Shown here piece after piece: positions 26,181 through 35,133 of a DNA stretch of 35,206 nucleotides (within the stretch, counting starts at the first letter, position 1; each line of letters starts with the position of its first letter). The DNA comes from Massilia sp. (GTDB lineage Bacteria > Pseudomonadota > Gammaproteobacteria > Burkholderiales > Burkholderiaceae_D), in NCBI GenBank assembly GCA_025359245.1, contig JANYGW010000114.1, positions 1-35,206 on the forward strand, in the 5' to 3' direction. The notes beneath the pieces were generated by a model. It did no database searches. It saw only the letters and a program-made list of their open reading frames with translations, and had not been told where the DNA came from. A program made the translations under genes and the position numbers.

Positions 26181-27128
26181 ATGCAACTTCCTGCCTTCGC
26201 GCTGCGCCTGTTAATGCTGGCGCTGTTGTGCGGCCCGGCCATGGCGGCCGACTACCCGGTCGGCAAACGCGCCATGCATGCCGCCGGCGCCGAGCCATTT
26301 CCGATGGCGCTGTGGTACCCGGCCCGCGCGGCGGGCGAGAATGCGCCGCTGGCCACCGGGCGCTTTCCGCTGGTGCTGTTCTCGCATGGCAGCGGCGGCT
26401 CCGAGCGCAACCAGCGCGACTGGGCCGAGCACCTGGCGCGCCACGGCTATGTGGTGCTGGCGCCGCGCCACTGGGGCGACAGCTACGACCAGCCGCAAGG
26501 CCGCGGCACCGATGTCCAGCTGATCGGGCGGCCGCTGCAGGCCAGGGCGGCGCTCGATACGGTGCTGGCCGATCCTTTGACCGCGGCGGCGATCGACCCG
26601 AACCGGATCGGCATGCTCGGCTTCTCGGCCGGCGGCTACACGACGCTGGTGATGGCCGGCGCGCGTCCGGACTTCGGGCGCTGGCAGACCCATTGCAAGG
26701 CGCATGCGAGCGAGGACGACGAATTCTGCCCTACCCTGGTGTGGCGCATCCTGCCGCGCATCACCCGCCACGACAGGAGCGTGCCGCGCGAGACGCGGAT
26801 CAAGGCAGCGGTCGTCATGGCGCCTGCCGCAATCCTGTTCGACAAGGCCGGCCTGGCCGGCGTGCACATCCCGATCCGCATGTACGGCGCGCAGGACGAC
26901 CGCCATGTGCAGAACATCTGGAACGCCAGCAACGTGGCGGCCTCGCTGCCGAAGCCGGTCGCGGTCAACTTCGTCCCCGGCGGCCATTATGTGTTCCTGG
27001 CGCCGTGCACGCCGGAGCTGCTGGCCGAGGCGCCCCACTTGTGCGTCGATGCGCCCGGCGTCGACCGCCCAGCCATTCATCGCCGCATCGCCGATGAACT
27101 GGTGGCCTTCTTCGACGCCACCTTGTAA
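26181..27128 (+). CDS. Exported alpha/beta hydrolase (dienelactone hydrolase / PAF-acetylhydrolase-like)
   Basis: Secreted hydrolase of 315 residues; the substrate is not predictable. ATG 26181 has AAAGGACG upstream. A Sec signal peptide ends at AMA/ADY (about residue 23). The fold is shown by the oxyanion region LVLFSHGSGG (64-72), the nucleophile elbow GFSAGG with Ser148, an acid at Asp238 or Asp239 (YGAQDDR) and His268 (VPGGHYVF). Four cysteines (171, 182, and two near the C-terminus) could form disulfides in the periplasm. Its middle part (160-205) is a lid-like insertion. It diverges from dsbD across 205 bases where I see no gene and no clear promoter, and ends at a strong terminator shared with rplQ. 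Confidence 0.9.
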   Translation: MQLPAFALRLLMLALLCGPAMAADYPVGKRAMHAAGAEPFPMALWYPARAAGENAPLATGRFPLVLFSHGSGGSERNQRDWAEHLARHGYVVLAPRHWGDSYDQPQGRGTDVQLIGRPLQARAALDTVLADPLTAAAIDPNRIGMLGFSAGGYTTLVMAGARPDFGRWQTHCKAHASEDDEFCPTLVWRILPRITRHDRSVPRETRIKAAVVMAPAAILFDKAGLAGVHIPIRMYGAQDDRHVQNIWNASNVAASLPKPVAVNFVPGGHYVFLAPCTPELLAEAPHLCVDAPGVDRPAIHRRIADELVAFFDATL

Positions 27129-27147
27129 CGCGGCGCGACCAAAAGCA

Positions 27148-27175
27148 AAAAGCCCGATGCAGGCATCGGGCTTTT
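27148..27175. terminator. Strong bidirectional rho-independent terminator (hydrolase and rplQ)
   Basis: AAAAGCCCGATGC (27148-27160) pairs perfectly with GCATCGGGCTTTT (27163-27175). The stem ends in TTTT in both directions. It lies 19 bases past the hydrolase stop and 20 bases past the rplQ stop, so it closes the whole ribosomal operon on the minus strand. Confidence 0.93.
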
Positions 27176-27195
27176 CAGTTGCAGTGCGGGGCTAA

Positions 27196-27588
27196 TTACG
27201 CCTCGACTGCATCGTCCACTTCGGTGACTTCTGGACGGTCCATCAGTTCAACGTAGCACATAGGCGCATTGTCGCCAACGCGGAAACCCATTTTCAGAAT
27301 ACGCAGGTAGCCGCCATTGCGGTTTGCGTAACGTGGGCCGAGTTCAGCGAACAGCTTCAACACCATTTCGCGGTCGCGCAGGCGAGCAAATGCCAGGCGC
27401 TTGTTGGCCAGGGTGTCGGTCTTGCCCATGGTCAGGATCGGCTCGATCACTTTGCGCAGTTCCTTAGCTTTAGGAACGGTCGTTTTGATGGCTTCATGAC
27501 GCAGCAGGGAAACGGTCATGTTGCGCAGCATAGCCAGGCGGTGGGACGAGGTACGATTCAGCTTGCGAAGGCCGTGACGGTGACGCAT
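27196..27588 (-). CDS. rplQ: 50S ribosomal protein L17
   Basis: Large-subunit protein near the exit tunnel; last gene of the alpha operon. It has 130 residues, beginning [20 protein letters not shown], the family signature, with AAGGAA before the ATG. The tail is acidic ([11 protein letters not shown]). It is 125 bases downstream of rpoA, longer than usual, and that gap holds a hairpin and an AT-rich palindrome. A shared terminator follows. Confidence 0.98.
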   Translation of the reverse strand: MRHRHGLRKLNRTSSHRLAMLRNMTVSLLRHEAIKTTVPKAKELRKVIEPILTMGKTDTLANKRLAFARLRDREMVLKLFAELGPRYANRNGGYLRILKMGFRVGDNAPMCYVELMDRPEVTEVDDAVEA

Positions 27589-27631
27589 GGTAATTCCTTT
27601 CGAGTTGTTTAAATCCAGCTCTTCGATCGCT

Positions 27632-27647
27632 TATACAAAAATGTATA
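27632..27647. promoter_or_regulatory. AT-rich palindrome between rpoA and rplQ
   Basis: TATACA and TGTATA are perfect 6-base arms around AAAA, 44 bases before the rplQ start. Either arm resembles a -10 hexamer, so an internal promoter for rplQ or a protein binding site is possible. No -35 partner stands out. Confidence 0.3.
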
Positions 27648-27679
27648 GTACGCGGGCCGGTTAGTATAAAAGTTAACAA

Positions 27680-27698
27680 CCGGGGCACCTTGCCCCGG
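27680..27698 (-). terminator. Hairpin 16 bases after the rpoA stop, possible attenuator
   Basis: CCGGGGCA (27680-27687) pairs with TGCCCCGG (27691-27698) around a 3-base loop. On the minus strand TTGTTAACTTTTATAC follows, a broken T-tract. It could reduce read-through into rplQ or protect the rpoA 3' end. Confidence 0.45.
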
Positions 27699-27713
27699 CC
27701 GGTACAGAAAATC

Positions 27714-28691
27714 TTACTTCTCGAGGCCTGCAGGCGGCCAGTTCTCGAGCTTCATACCCAGGGTCAAGCCGCGCGAAGCGAGCACTTCCTTGATTTCGTT
27801 CAGGGACTTGCGGCCCAGGTTTGGCGTCTTGAGCAGTTCGTTTTCCGAACGCTGGATCAGGTCGCCAATGTAGTAGATGTTTTCTGCTTTCAGGCAGTTG
27901 GCCGAACGGACGGTCAGTTCCAGGTCGTCGACCGGACGCAGCAGGATCGGATCGACCAGCGGCGCGCGCGATGGCGCTTCGGCGGCCGCTTCCGTGCCTT
28001 CCAGTGCAGCGAACACATTCAACTGATCGACCAGCACGCGGGCCGACTGGCGGATCGCTTCTTCCGGCGTGATCACGCCGTTGGTTTCGATGTTGATGAC
28101 CAGCTTGTCCAGATCGGTACGCTGTTCGACGCGGGCCGATTCAACGAAGTACGACACGCGGCGCACCGGCGAGAACGAGGCGTCCAGGATGATGCGGCCG
28201 ATCGTCTTGTTGGTGTCTTCCGACAGGCGGCGCACGTTGCCAGGAACGTAGCCACGGCCTTTTTCGACCTTGATCTGCATGTCCAGCTTGCCACCGGCGG
28301 TCAGGTGAGCGATCACGTGGTCCGGGTTGATCAGTTCGACGTCATGCGGCAGGTCGATGTCCGATGCCAGGATCGCGCCTTCGCCTTCCTTTTTCAGGGT
28401 CAGCGTGACCGAATCGCGGTTGTGCACTTTGAACACAACGCCCTTCAGGTTCAGCAGCAGGTCGACGACGTCTTCTTGCACGCCATCGAGCGACGAGTAT
28501 TCGTGGACGACGCCGGCGATCGTCACTTCGGTTGGCGCGTAGCCGACCATCGACGACAGCAGGACGCGGCGCAGCGCATTACCCAATGTGTGGCCATAGC
28601 CACGCTCGAACGGCTCCATCACGACTTTTGCGTGACCGGCGCCGAGGGCTTCAACATCGATAATACGTGGCTTCAACAAACTGTTTTGCAT
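27714..28691 (-). CDS. rpoA: RNA polymerase alpha subunit
   Basis: Alpha subunit of RNA polymerase (325 residues). The N-terminal assembly domain has the dimer signature [20 protein letters not shown]; a linker at about 235-250 leads to the C-terminal domain that contacts UP-element DNA and activators, with [22 protein letters not shown] near residues 290-312. AAAGGACA precedes the ATG. It lies between rpsD and rplQ as in most Proteobacteria, but the 165 bases before it are filled with hairpins, which may change its level relative to the ribosomal proteins. Confidence 0.98.
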   Translation of the reverse strand: MQNSLLKPRIIDVEALGAGHAKVVMEPFERGYGHTLGNALRRVLLSSMVGYAPTEVTIAGVVHEYSSLDGVQEDVVDLLLNLKGVVFKVHNRDSVTLTLKKEGEGAILASDIDLPHDVELINPDHVIAHLTAGGKLDMQIKVEKGRGYVPGNVRRLSEDTNKTIGRIILDASFSPVRRVSYFVESARVEQRTDLDKLVINIETNGVITPEEAIRQSARVLVDQLNVFAALEGTEAAAEAPSRAPLVDPILLRPVDDLELTVRSANCLKAENIYYIGDLIQRSENELLKTPNLGRKSLNEIKEVLASRGLTLGMKLENWPPAGLEK

Positions 28692-28751
28692 GAAATGTCC
28701 TTTTCAATACCCTCGGCTCATTACACCGATAAGGCTGATGGAAATTAAAAT

Positions 28752-28767
28752 TCCCGCTGACGCGGGA
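28752..28767. repeat. dRS3-like hairpin 1 of the rpsD-rpoA cluster (terminator-like)
   Basis: TCCCGC (28752-28757) pairs with GCGGGA (28762-28767), loop of four. On the minus strand, the direction of transcription, it is followed by ATTTTAATTTCC, so it looks like an intrinsic terminator or attenuator 61 bases before rpoA. Confidence 0.65.
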
Positions 28768-28776
28768 GAAATTGGA

Positions 28777-28794
28777 TCCCCGCTTTCGCGGGGA
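28777..28794. repeat. dRS3-like hairpin 2 of the rpsD-rpoA cluster
   Basis: TCCCCGC (28777-28783) pairs with GCGGGGA (28788-28794) around TTTC. It has the same CCCGC-N4-GCGGG core as hairpin 1, nine bases away, which points to a repeated element rather than chance. Confidence 0.7.
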
Positions 28795-28798
28795 CTGC

Positions 28799-28818
28799 GC
28801 ACCCGCGAGAGCGGGTGC
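28799..28818. repeat. dRS3-like hairpin 3 of the rpsD-rpoA cluster
   Basis: GCACCCGC (28799-28806) pairs with GCGGGTGC (28811-28818) around GAGA as DNA on the + strand. In the minus-strand transcript the loop is TCTC. It shares the CCCGC-N4-GCGGG core and is the longest stem of the group (eight pairs). Confidence 0.7.
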
Positions 28819-28829
28819 TTGACGTGGGT

Positions 28830-28851
28830 GCATCCCGCGCTAACGGGACGC
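28830..28851. repeat. Hairpin 4 of the rpsD-rpoA cluster (diverged)
   Basis: TCCCG (28833-28837) pairs with CGGGA (28844-28848), with two more outer pairs after one mismatch. It abuts the rpsD stop codon. The loop is six bases, so it is a weaker relative of the other three. Confidence 0.5.
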
Positions 28852-28856
28852 GACCA

Positions 28857-29480
28857 TTAACGGCTGTACAGCTCGACGATCAGCGATTCGTTGACGTCGT
28901 TAGCGATTTCGTTACGCTCTGGGAAGCTACGGAACGTGCCTTCCATTTTCTTGGCATCAACCGAAACCCAGCTAGGCATGCCGATTTGTTCGGCCAGCGA
29001 CAGCGCTTCGACGATACGTACTTGTTTCTTCGACTTCTCACGAACTGCGATGACGTCACCGGTACGCACTGCGTACGAAGCGATGTTCACAACGTTGCCG
29101 TTGACCGTGAATGCTTTGTGGCTGACCAGCTGGCGCGCTTCGGCGCGGGTCGAGCCAAAGCCCATACGGTAGCAAACGTTGTCGAGACGCGCTTCCAGCA
29201 AACGCAGCAGCGCTTCGCCGGTGTTGCCCTTGCGACGGTTAGCTTCGGCGAAGTAGCGGCGGAACTGACGCTCCAGGATGCCGTACATGCGCTTGACTTT
29301 TTGCTTTTCGCGCAGCTGGTTGCCGTAGTCCGAGGTACGCGCACCGGATTTGACACCGTGCTGGCCTGGCTTGACGTCCAGTTTGCATTTCGAATCGAGG
29401 GAGCGGCGTGCGCTCTTGAGGAACAGGTCCGTACCTTCACGGCGGGACAGTTTTGCTTTAGGTCCAATATAACGTGCCAC
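28857..29480 (-). CDS. rpsD: 30S ribosomal protein S4
   Basis: Primary 16S rRNA binding protein, and in E. coli the translational repressor of the alpha operon. I chose GTG 29480 (207 residues, [16 protein letters not shown], the family's exact N-terminus), with AAGGAAA seven bases upstream; an ORF start at 29513 lacks homology. The S4 RNA-binding domain (about 96-160) includes [20 protein letters not shown], split here as [11 protein letters not shown] and [12 protein letters not shown]. The C-terminus is [12 protein letters not shown]. The gap to rpsK upstream is 259 bases and the gap to rpoA 165, both much longer than in E. coli. Confidence 0.97.
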   Translation of the reverse strand: MARYIGPKAKLSRREGTDLFLKSARRSLDSKCKLDVKPGQHGVKSGARTSDYGNQLREKQKVKRMYGILERQFRRYFAEANRRKGNTGEALLRLLEARLDNVCYRMGFGSTRAEARQLVSHKAFTVNGNVVNIASYAVRTGDVIAVREKSKKQVRIVEALSLAEQIGMPSWVSVDAKKMEGTFRSFPERNEIANDVNESLIVELYSR

Positions 29481-29739
29481 AATATTTCCTTTTTTATGAC
29501 GCCCCGGCGACACCCTTTGGTGAGGCAGGCGTTAGTCCAGCTTCGCTTTCAAGCGGACGGTGGCTAACAAGAAAACCCGCGCATGCGAACATGGCAGGCA
29601 AGAACAGCCGGGCAGTGTACCCTTTCGGGACTGCGCCGGCAATCTTTTTCACTAACTTCTTCAAGGTCGTAAGAACAACCCCGAACTGCAAATCAGTCGA
29701 GGACAGGGCAACGGCGATGAACCATGCCCTGTCCCGCGA
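29481..29739 (-). other. Long structured rpsK-rpsD spacer
   Basis: This 259-base gap inside the ribosomal operon has no convincing gene; two short frames (29494-29691 minus and 29474-29743 plus) lack homology and good starts. It folds on paper into several stems: CACC/GGTG at 29511-29522; GTTAG (29531-29535) with CTAAC (29564-29568) around GTCC-A-GCTT/AAGC-GGAC; and the 10-pair stem below rpsK. It could be a leader controlling rpsD, or simply inserted repeat remnants. Confidence 0.5.
29701..29734 (-). terminator. Ten-pair hairpin just after rpsK, possible attenuator or processing site
   Basis: GGACAGGGCA (29701-29710) pairs perfectly with TGCCCTGTCC (29725-29734), loop 14 bases, five bases past the rpsK stop. 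On the minus strand it is followed by TCGACTGATTTGC, not a T-run, so stable RNA structure or an RNase site is more likely than intrinsic termination. Confidence 0.5.
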
Positions 29740-30144
29740 TTAGATGCGCCTGCGCTTCGGTGGACGGCAGCCGTTGTGCGGCACTGGCGTCACGTCCTGG
29801 ATTTCGGTGATCTTGATACCCAGGTTGTTCAAAGCGCGAACTGCGGATTCACGACCAGGACCTGGGCCCTTGATGCGTACTTCCAAGTTCTTCACGCCAC
29901 ACTCGACAGCGACCTTGCCTGCTGCTTCAGCCGCAACCTGCGCTGCGAAGGGGGTCGATTTGCGCGAACCCTTGAAGCCAGCACCGCCGGACGTCGCCCA
30001 CGACAGGGCATTGCCCTGGCGATCGGTGATCGTGATGATGGTGTTGTTGAAAGAGGCGTGCACGTGGGCGATGCCCTCGGCGACGTTCTTCTTAACCTTT
30101 TTGCGGACGCGTGCTGCTGCGGCGCTGCTCTGTTGCTTAGCCAT
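29740..30144 (-). CDS. rpsK: 30S ribosomal protein S11
   Basis: Platform protein of the small subunit (134 residues). Family signature [21 protein letters not shown] and the tail [16 protein letters not shown] are intact. AGGAAACGA precedes the ATG. It is 13 bases after rpsM, as expected in the alpha operon; the downstream spacer to rpsD is unusually long. Confidence 0.98.
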   Translation of the reverse strand: MAKQQSSAAAARVRKKVKKNVAEGIAHVHASFNNTIITITDRQGNALSWATSGGAGFKGSRKSTPFAAQVAAEAAGKVAVECGVKNLEVRIKGPGPGRESAVRALNNLGIKITEIQDVTPVPHNGCRPPKRRRI

Positions 30145-30157
30145 AGTCGTTTCCTAG

Positions 30158-30523
30158 TTATTTCTTAAGCGATTGTGCGGCCTTGCGCGGACCCTTGCGA
30201 GTACGGGCATTGGTGCGGGTACGCTGACCACGGCAAGGGAGACCCTTACGGTGACGCATGCCGCGGTAGCAACCCAGATCCATCAAACGCTTGATGTTCA
30301 TGGACAGTTCACGGCGCAGATCGCCTTCAACCACGAACGTGCCAACTGCTTCACGCAGTTTTTCCAGTTCGGAATCGTCGAGATCCTTGACCTTTTTATT
30401 GGTCGCTACACCCGTCGTTGCGCAGATTTTCTGTGCGCGTGGGCGGCCAACACCATAAATGGCGGTTAAGCCAATGACGGTGTGCTGATGATTTGGGATA
30501 TTAACCCCTGCAATACGTGCCAT
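30158..30523 (-). CDS. rpsM: 30S ribosomal protein S13
   Basis: Head protein of the small subunit that contacts tRNA and 50S bridges (121 residues). [26 protein letters not shown] is split here as [13 protein letters not shown] and LTAIYGVG, and the basic tail [17 protein letters not shown] is typical. TGAGGAA precedes the ATG. In E. coli this is the first gene of the alpha operon; here it follows rpmJ after 28 bases without an obvious promoter. Confidence 0.98.
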   Translation of the reverse strand: MARIAGVNIPNHQHTVIGLTAIYGVGRPRAQKICATTGVATNKKVKDLDDSELEKLREAVGTFVVEGDLRRELSMNIKRLMDLGCYRGMRHRKGLPCRGQRTRTNARTRKGPRKAAQSLKK

Positions 30524-30551
30524 TCGTTATTCCTCAATAAATAACGTTAAA

Positions 30552-30665
30552 TTAACCTTGACGCTGTTTGTGACGCGGTTCCACGCAGATTACGCGGACA
30601 ACGCCTTTGCGCTTGATGATCTTGCAGTTGCGGCAGATCCGCTTGACTGATGCGAGAACTTTCAT
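30552..30665 (-). CDS. rpmJ: 50S ribosomal protein L36 (zinc-binding form)
   Basis: Smallest large-subunit protein, 37 residues, read by eye from ATG 30665: [20 protein letters not shown], then [17 protein letters not shown]. Cys11, Cys14, Cys27 and His32 form the zinc ribbon (C+ type). AGAGTG lies about eight bases upstream as a ribosome binding site. It sits between infA and rpsM, the normal position in Betaproteobacteria. Confidence 0.97.
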   Translation of the reverse strand: MKVLASVKRICRNCKIIKRKGVVRVICVEPRHKQRQG

Positions 30666-30706
30666 ATTTGCACTCTCTTGGATTGGTTCAACTACTTAAA
30701 ATTGTT

Positions 30707-30925
30707 CTACTTGGTCCGGAACACAATACGGGCCCGGCTCAAATCGTACGGCGTCAACTCCACCGTCACTTTGTCGCCGGGAAGAATGCGGATATAGTTC
30801 ATCCGCATTTTACCCGAGATGTGGCCGAGCACCACGTGGCCGTTTTCCAGCTTTACTCGAAACGTTGCATTTGGCAGATTCTCAAGAATCTCGCCCTGCA
30901 TTTGTATGACGTCGTCTTTTGCCAT
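30707..30925 (-). CDS. infA: Translation initiation factor IF-1
   Basis: OB-fold protein that binds the A site of the 30S subunit during initiation (72 residues). The sequence [20 protein letters not shown] and the end [11 protein letters not shown] are typical. It lies between secY and rpmJ, the usual betaproteobacterial place (in E. coli infA is elsewhere). AGGAG lies 13 bases before the ATG, a rather long spacing. Confidence 0.98.
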   Translation of the reverse strand: MAKDDVIQMQGEILENLPNATFRVKLENGHVVLGHISGKMRMNYIRILPGDKVTVELTPYDLSRARIVFRTK

Positions 30926-30948
30926 TCGGTCTGTGCACTCCTGGGCGC

Positions 30949-32283
30949 TTATCGCGTCGGAATTCCGCCCTTGAAATTTGCCTTGCGCAGCAGCGATTCA
31001 TATTGCTGCGACATGACGTAGTTTTGTACTTGAGCCATGAAGTCCATGGTGACAACCACAATAATCAACAGGGAAGTACCACCAAAATAGAATGGGACCT
31101 TCCATTGGGCTTGCATAAATTCCGGCAACAAACACACCAAGGTGATGTAGACCGCACCGGCCAGTGTCAAGCGCATCAGGATCTTGTCGATGTAGCGGGC
31201 AGTCTGGTCACCAGGACGAATCCCCGGGACGAAGGCACCGCTTTTCTTCAAGTTATCCGCTGTTTCCTTGCTGTTGAATACCAGCGCCGTATAGAAGAAA
31301 CAGAAGAAGATGATTGCCACTGCATACAACAGCGCATGGATGGGCTCGCCGGGCCCCATCGATGCTGCCAAGTCTTTCAGGAAACCGACCACCGGGGACG
31401 ATGCGTCCTTGCCCTTGGTGAACCAGTCCACGATCGTAGCCGGGAACAAGATGATCGACGATGCGAAGATAGGCGGAATCACACCGGCCATGTTCAGCTT
31501 CAAAGGCAGGTGGCTGGTTTGGCCACCGTAGATTTTGTTGCCTACTTGCTTCTTCGCATAGTTGACCAGGATCTTGCGCTGGCCGCGTTCGACGAATACG
31601 ACAAAATACGTTACCGCTGCAATCAGGACCACGATGAAGATCGCTGCCAGGCTGCTGATCGAACCGGTCGACACCAGGGAGAACAAATTCGCCATCCCGG
31701 CTGGCAGACCCGCTGCGATACCGGCAAAAATAATGATCGAAATGCCGTTGCCCAGGCCGCGCTCGGTGATCTGTTCGCCCAGCCACATCAGGAACATGGT
31801 ACCGGTCAACAAGGTCACGACGGTCACGAAGCGGAACATCATGCCCGGATCGATGACCAGACCCGGCTGCGATTCCAGCCCGGTGGCGATCGCCAGTGCC
31901 TGGAATACCGCCAGCACCACCGTGAAATACCGGGTGTACTGCGTGATCTTCCGACGGCCCGACTCGCCCTCTTTCTTCAACGCTTCCAGCTGCGGCGATA
32001 CGATCGAGCCGAGCTGCATGATGATCGAGGCCGAAATGTACGGCGTGATACCCAGTGCGAATACCGCAAAACGCTGCAGTGCGCCACCCGAGAACATGTT
32101 GAACATGCCCAGGATGCCGCCCGAATTCTGGTTGAACAGCTTGGTCAGCTGGGCCGGGTCAATCCCTGGAACAGGGATGTGAGCACCGATCCGATACACG
32201 ACCAAGGCGCCAAGCAAAAACCAGAGACGAGCCCAGGGAAAACCGGCAGCTGCACTTTTACTCAGTTGTGAATTAGTCGCCAA
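30949..32283 (-). CDS. secY: Preprotein translocase subunit SecY
   Basis: Central channel of the Sec translocon in the inner membrane (444 residues, ten predicted membrane segments). Family marks include [13 protein letters not shown] at the start, [13 protein letters not shown] in segment 2, the [12 protein letters not shown] region, and [12 protein letters not shown] before segment 9. It lies between rplO and infA as in the spc operon. Confidence 0.98.
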   Translation of the reverse strand: MATNSQLSKSAAAGFPWARLWFLLGALVVYRIGAHIPVPGIDPAQLTKLFNQNSGGILGMFNMFSGGALQRFAVFALGITPYISASIIMQLGSIVSPQLEALKKEGESGRRKITQYTRYFTVVLAVFQALAIATGLESQPGLVIDPGMMFRFVTVVTLLTGTMFLMWLGEQITERGLGNGISIIIFAGIAAGLPAGMANLFSLVSTGSISSLAAIFIVVLIAAVTYFVVFVERGQRKILVNYAKKQVGNKIYGGQTSHLPLKLNMAGVIPPIFASSIILFPATIVDWFTKGKDASSPVVGFLKDLAASMGPGEPIHALLYAVAIIFFCFFYTALVFNSKETADNLKKSGAFVPGIRPGDQTARYIDKILMRLTLAGAVYITLVCLLPEFMQAQWKVPFYFGGTSLLIIVVVTMDFMAQVQNYVMSQQYESLLRKANFKGGIPTR

Positions 32284-32315
32284 TTTTTGCTCCGATCAAG
32301 CTATTTGCCTGCAAC

Positions 32316-32747
32316 TTAAGCTACCGTGCCGCCAGCTGCTTCGATGGCCGCTTTCGCGCCTGCAGTCACTTTCAAGCCCTTGAGGTTCACCGCTTTGGTG
32401 ACTTCGCCGGACAGGATCACGCGCACATCGCGCGCCAGGACTTGCAGAATGCCAGCTTGCTTCAGAACCAGGATGTCGACATCGCCGACAGGCAGGTTGT
32501 TCAGGTCCGACAAACGCACTTCGGCTTTGAACGTTGCATTGAGCGACTTGAAACCACGCTTAGGCAGACGGCGTTGCAGAGGCATCTGACCGCCTTCGAA
32601 ACCGACTTTATGGAAGCCGCCCGAACGCGATTTTTGACCCTTGTGGCCACGGCCAGCGGTTTTACCGATGCCCGAACCGATACCACGACCGACGCGACGC
32701 TTGTAGTGCTTGGCGCCTTCGGCTGGTTGGATTGTGTTCAATTCCAT
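32316..32747 (-). CDS. rplO: 50S ribosomal protein L15
   Basis: Large-subunit assembly protein (143 residues). I chose ATG 32747 ([20 protein letters not shown]), with GGAGAA upstream; the frame extends back to 32786 over the end of rpmD without homology. The glycine-rich [19 protein letters not shown] region and the C-terminal [15 protein letters not shown] are characteristic. Confidence 0.97.
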   Translation of the reverse strand: MELNTIQPAEGAKHYKRRVGRGIGSGIGKTAGRGHKGQKSRSGGFHKVGFEGGQMPLQRRLPKRGFKSLNATFKAEVRLSDLNNLPVGDVDILVLKQAGILQVLARDVRVILSGEVTKAVNLKGLKVTAGAKAAIEAAGGTVA

Positions 32748-32775
32748 GATTTCTCCGTTACGCAAGCCCGAGGGC

Positions 32776-32955
32776 TTACGCGACAACTTTAACGAGGTAC
32801 GAGACTTTGCTGATCATGCCGCGAACCGATGGGGTGTCCTCTAACTCGCAAACCGAGTTAACACGACGCAGGCCCAGGCCACGAACGGTGGCACGGTGGT
32901 CTTGCCGCGTGCCGATCAAACCCTTGACCAATTGTACTTTGATGGTGTTTGCCAT
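32776..32955 (-). CDS. rpmD: 50S ribosomal protein L30
   Basis: 59-residue protein read by eye from ATG 32955: [20 protein letters not shown], then [39 protein letters not shown]. The length and the GLGLRRxN signature fit bacterial L30. It lies between rpsE and rplO, 10 bases after rpsE, with AGGAAAATC upstream. Confidence 0.97.
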   Translation of the reverse strand: MANTIKVQLVKGLIGTRQDHRATVRGLGLRRVNSVCELEDTPSVRGMISKVSYLVKVVA

Positions 32956-32965
32956 GATTTTCCTC

Positions 32966-33484
32966 TTAGCCCAGAATCTCTTCGACCGACTTGCCGCGCT
33001 TGGCGGCGATGTCGGAAGCAGTACTCATTTTCGACAGACCGTTCAGCGTGGCGCGCACCAGGTTGTAAGGGTTCGACGAGCCCGTGGATTTCGCCACGAT
33101 ATCGGTCACGCCCATTACTTCGAAGATGGCGCGCATGGCGCCGCCGGCGATCACGCCGGTACCTGGCTTGGCGGGCATCATGATGACTTTCGATGCGCCG
33201 TGCTGGCCGGTCACGTTGTGGTGGATCGTACCGTTCTTGAGGGGAACCTTGATCAGGTTACGACGGGCTTCTTCCATTGCCTTCTGCACGCCCACTGGCA
33301 CTTCTTTCGATTTGCCCTTGCCCATGCCGATGCGGCCGTCGCCATCGCCGACGACGGTCAGTGCGGCGAAGCCCATGATACGACCACCCTTGACCACTTT
33401 GGTCACGCGGTTGATCGCGATCATTTTCTCGCGCATGCCATCATCCGGCTTGTCGCTTTGCATTTTTGCTTGCATTTTTGCCAT
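32966..33484 (-). CDS. rpsE: 30S ribosomal protein S5
   Basis: Small-subunit protein involved in decoding accuracy (172 residues). Signature regions [20 protein letters not shown] and [20 protein letters not shown] are present. AAGGAAGA precedes the ATG. The N-terminal [20 protein letters not shown] extension is of the length seen in Betaproteobacteria. Confidence 0.98.
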   Translation of the reverse strand: MAKMQAKMQSDKPDDGMREKMIAINRVTKVVKGGRIMGFAALTVVGDGDGRIGMGKGKSKEVPVGVQKAMEEARRNLIKVPLKNGTIHHNVTGQHGASKVIMMPAKPGTGVIAGGAMRAIFEVMGVTDIVAKSTGSSNPYNLVRATLNGLSKMSTASDIAAKRGKSVEEILG

Positions 33485-33496
33485 GACGATTCTTCC

Positions 33497-33859
33497 TTAG
33501 AACTTCAGACCGGCTTCACGCGCGGCTTCAGCCAACGCCTTCACACGGCCGTGGTAACGGAAACCGGAGCGGTCAAACGCAACTTCGGTAATCCCTGCTT
33601 TCAGTGCTTTCTCGGCGACGCGCTTGCCTACCAGCGCGGCAGCGGCAGCATTGCCACCCTTGCCGGACTGGCCTGCCAGTGCGGCGCGAACTTCGGCTTC
33701 GGCGGTCGAGGCCGAAACGAGGACCTTCGCGTCCGGGCTGATCAGGTTGGCGTAAATATGCAGGTTGGTGCGGTGCACCGACAGGCGATTTACTTTCAGC
33801 TCCGCGATCTTGATGCGGGTCTGGCGTCCACGACGCAGACGTGATTCTTTCTTGTCCAT
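33497..33859 (-). CDS. rplR: 50S ribosomal protein L18
   Basis: 5S rRNA binding protein (120 residues) beginning [20 protein letters not shown] and ending with [26 protein letters not shown], of which [20 protein letters not shown] is the family signature. It is eight bases after rplF and 12 before rpsE, in normal spc order. Confidence 0.98.
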   Translation of the reverse strand: MDKKESRLRRGRQTRIKIAELKVNRLSVHRTNLHIYANLISPDAKVLVSASTAEAEVRAALAGQSGKGGNAAAAALVGKRVAEKALKAGITEVAFDRSGFRYHGRVKALAEAAREAGLKF

Positions 33860-33867
33860 GGTCAGCC

Positions 33868-34401
33868 TTATTTCTTCTTGGTTTCTTTAAGCTTAACCAC
33901 TTCGTCCACATAGCGGACGCCCTTGCCTTTGTAAGGCTCAGGGGAGCGGTAAGCGCGCACTTCAGCAGCGACCTGACCAACCTGTTGACGATCGATACCC
34001 TTGATGATGATTTCGGTCGGGGTTGGGGTGGCCACGGTCACGCCGGCTGGCATCGCGTGCACAACCGGGTGCGAGAAACCCAGCGAGAGGTTCAGCTTGT
34101 CGCCGGCGGCCGAGGCTTTGTAGCCCACGCCCACCAGGGACAGCTTCTTCTCGAAGCCTTTGGTCACGCCGGTCACCATATTGTTGACCAGGGCACGCAA
34201 GGTGCCGGACATCGCGTTCGACTCACGGCTGTCGTTGACTACGTCAAACGTCAGGGTGCCGCCATTGTTTTCTACTTTAACCAGGCCATTCAGGTTCTGG
34301 GTCAGCGAGCCCAACGGGCCCTTGACGGTGATCGCTGCTGCAGTGATCGCCACATCGGCGCCAGCTGGGACAGCGATCGGCATTTTAGCTACTCGGGACA
34401 T
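33868..34401 (-). CDS. rplF: 50S ribosomal protein L6
   Basis: Large-subunit protein at the base of the L7/L12 stalk (177 residues, two alpha/beta repeats). [19 protein letters not shown] opens the protein and [16 protein letters not shown] is the signature near the end. AAGGAGT precedes the ATG. Confidence 0.98.
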   Translation of the reverse strand: MSRVAKMPIAVPAGADVAITAAAITVKGPLGSLTQNLNGLVKVENNGGTLTFDVVNDSRESNAMSGTLRALVNNMVTGVTKGFEKKLSLVGVGYKASAAGDKLNLSLGFSHPVVHAMPAGVTVATPTPTEIIIKGIDRQQVGQVAAEVRAYRSPEPYKGKGVRYVDEVVKLKETKKK

Positions 34402-34413
34402 TGTCGATACTCC

Positions 34414-34809
34414 TTAAGCCACGTAGCAAATAACTTCGCCGCCGACACCGGTGGCGCGTGCTTTGCGGTCAGTCATGACGCCTTGCGGGGTCGACACAAT
34501 CGCCACACCCAGGCCGTTCATGACGGTAGGAATATCATCTTTGCCCTTGTACACGCGCAGCCCTGGACGGGAGACGCGCTCTAAGCGCTCGATGACCGGA
34601 CGGCCAACGTAATACTTCAAACCGATCTTCAGTTCCGCCTTGCCACCAGCTGCGGTGACGGCGAAATCTTCAATGTAACCCTCGTCCTTGAGGACGACAG
34701 CAATCGCTACTTTGACTTTCGACGATGGCATGGCCACGGTCGTTTTTTGAACGCCTTGTGCATTGCGAATGCGGGTCAGCATATCGGCGATAGGATCGCT
34801 CATACTCAT
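34414..34809 (-). CDS. rpsH: 30S ribosomal protein S8
   Basis: 16S rRNA binding protein, and translational repressor of the spc operon in E. coli (131 residues). [18 protein letters not shown] begins at ATG 34809, where AGGAG is eight bases upstream; a second ATG at 34803 is possible but would be 14 bases away. The end [20 protein letters not shown] is typical of the family. Confidence 0.98.
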   Translation of the reverse strand: MSMSDPIADMLTRIRNAQGVQKTTVAMPSSKVKVAIAVVLKDEGYIEDFAVTAAGGKAELKIGLKYYVGRPVIERLERVSRPGLRVYKGKDDIPTVMNGLGVAIVSTPQGVMTDRKARATGVGGEVICYVA

Positions 34810-34823
34810 TGCATATTCTCCTA

Positions 34824-35129
34824 TTACCAGCTTGCTTTAGTCATACCCGGAATTTCACCACGCATGGCGAATTCACGGAGCTTGATGCGACCCAGACCGA
34901 ATTTACGGAATGTGCCACGCGGACGGCCAGTGACGGCGCAGCGGTTACGCTGGCGGGTCGGTGCCGAGTTGCGAGGCAGAGCCTGCAACTTCAGACGGGC
35001 TTCATAACGTTCTTCTTCCGTCTTCGACTGGTCATCGATGATGGCTTTCAGAGCTGCACGCTTAGGGGCGAATTTTGCCACCAGGTCTGCACGCTTCTGT
35101 TCGCGGTTAATCAGTGCTAGTTTTGCCAT
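34824..35129 (-). CDS. rpsN: 30S ribosomal protein S14 (zinc-free form)
   Basis: Head protein of the small subunit (101 residues). [20 protein letters not shown] holds the only cysteine, so this is the long, C-minus form with no zinc ribbon, as in E. coli. It starts four bases after the rplE stop and ends 14 bases before rpsH. Confidence 0.98.
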   Translation of the reverse strand: MAKLALINREQKRADLVAKFAPKRAALKAIIDDQSKTEEERYEARLKLQALPRNSAPTRQRNRCAVTGRPRGTFRKFGLGRIKLREFAMRGEIPGMTKASW

Positions 35130-35133
35130 GATC

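Noticed and set aside
29474..29743. Short ORFs on both strands in the rpsK-rpsD spacer
   Set aside because: No homology, weak starts, and the region has strong RNA-like pairing instead.
30919..32271. + strand ORF (450 codons) opposite secY
   Set aside because: Antisense of secY; no features of its own.
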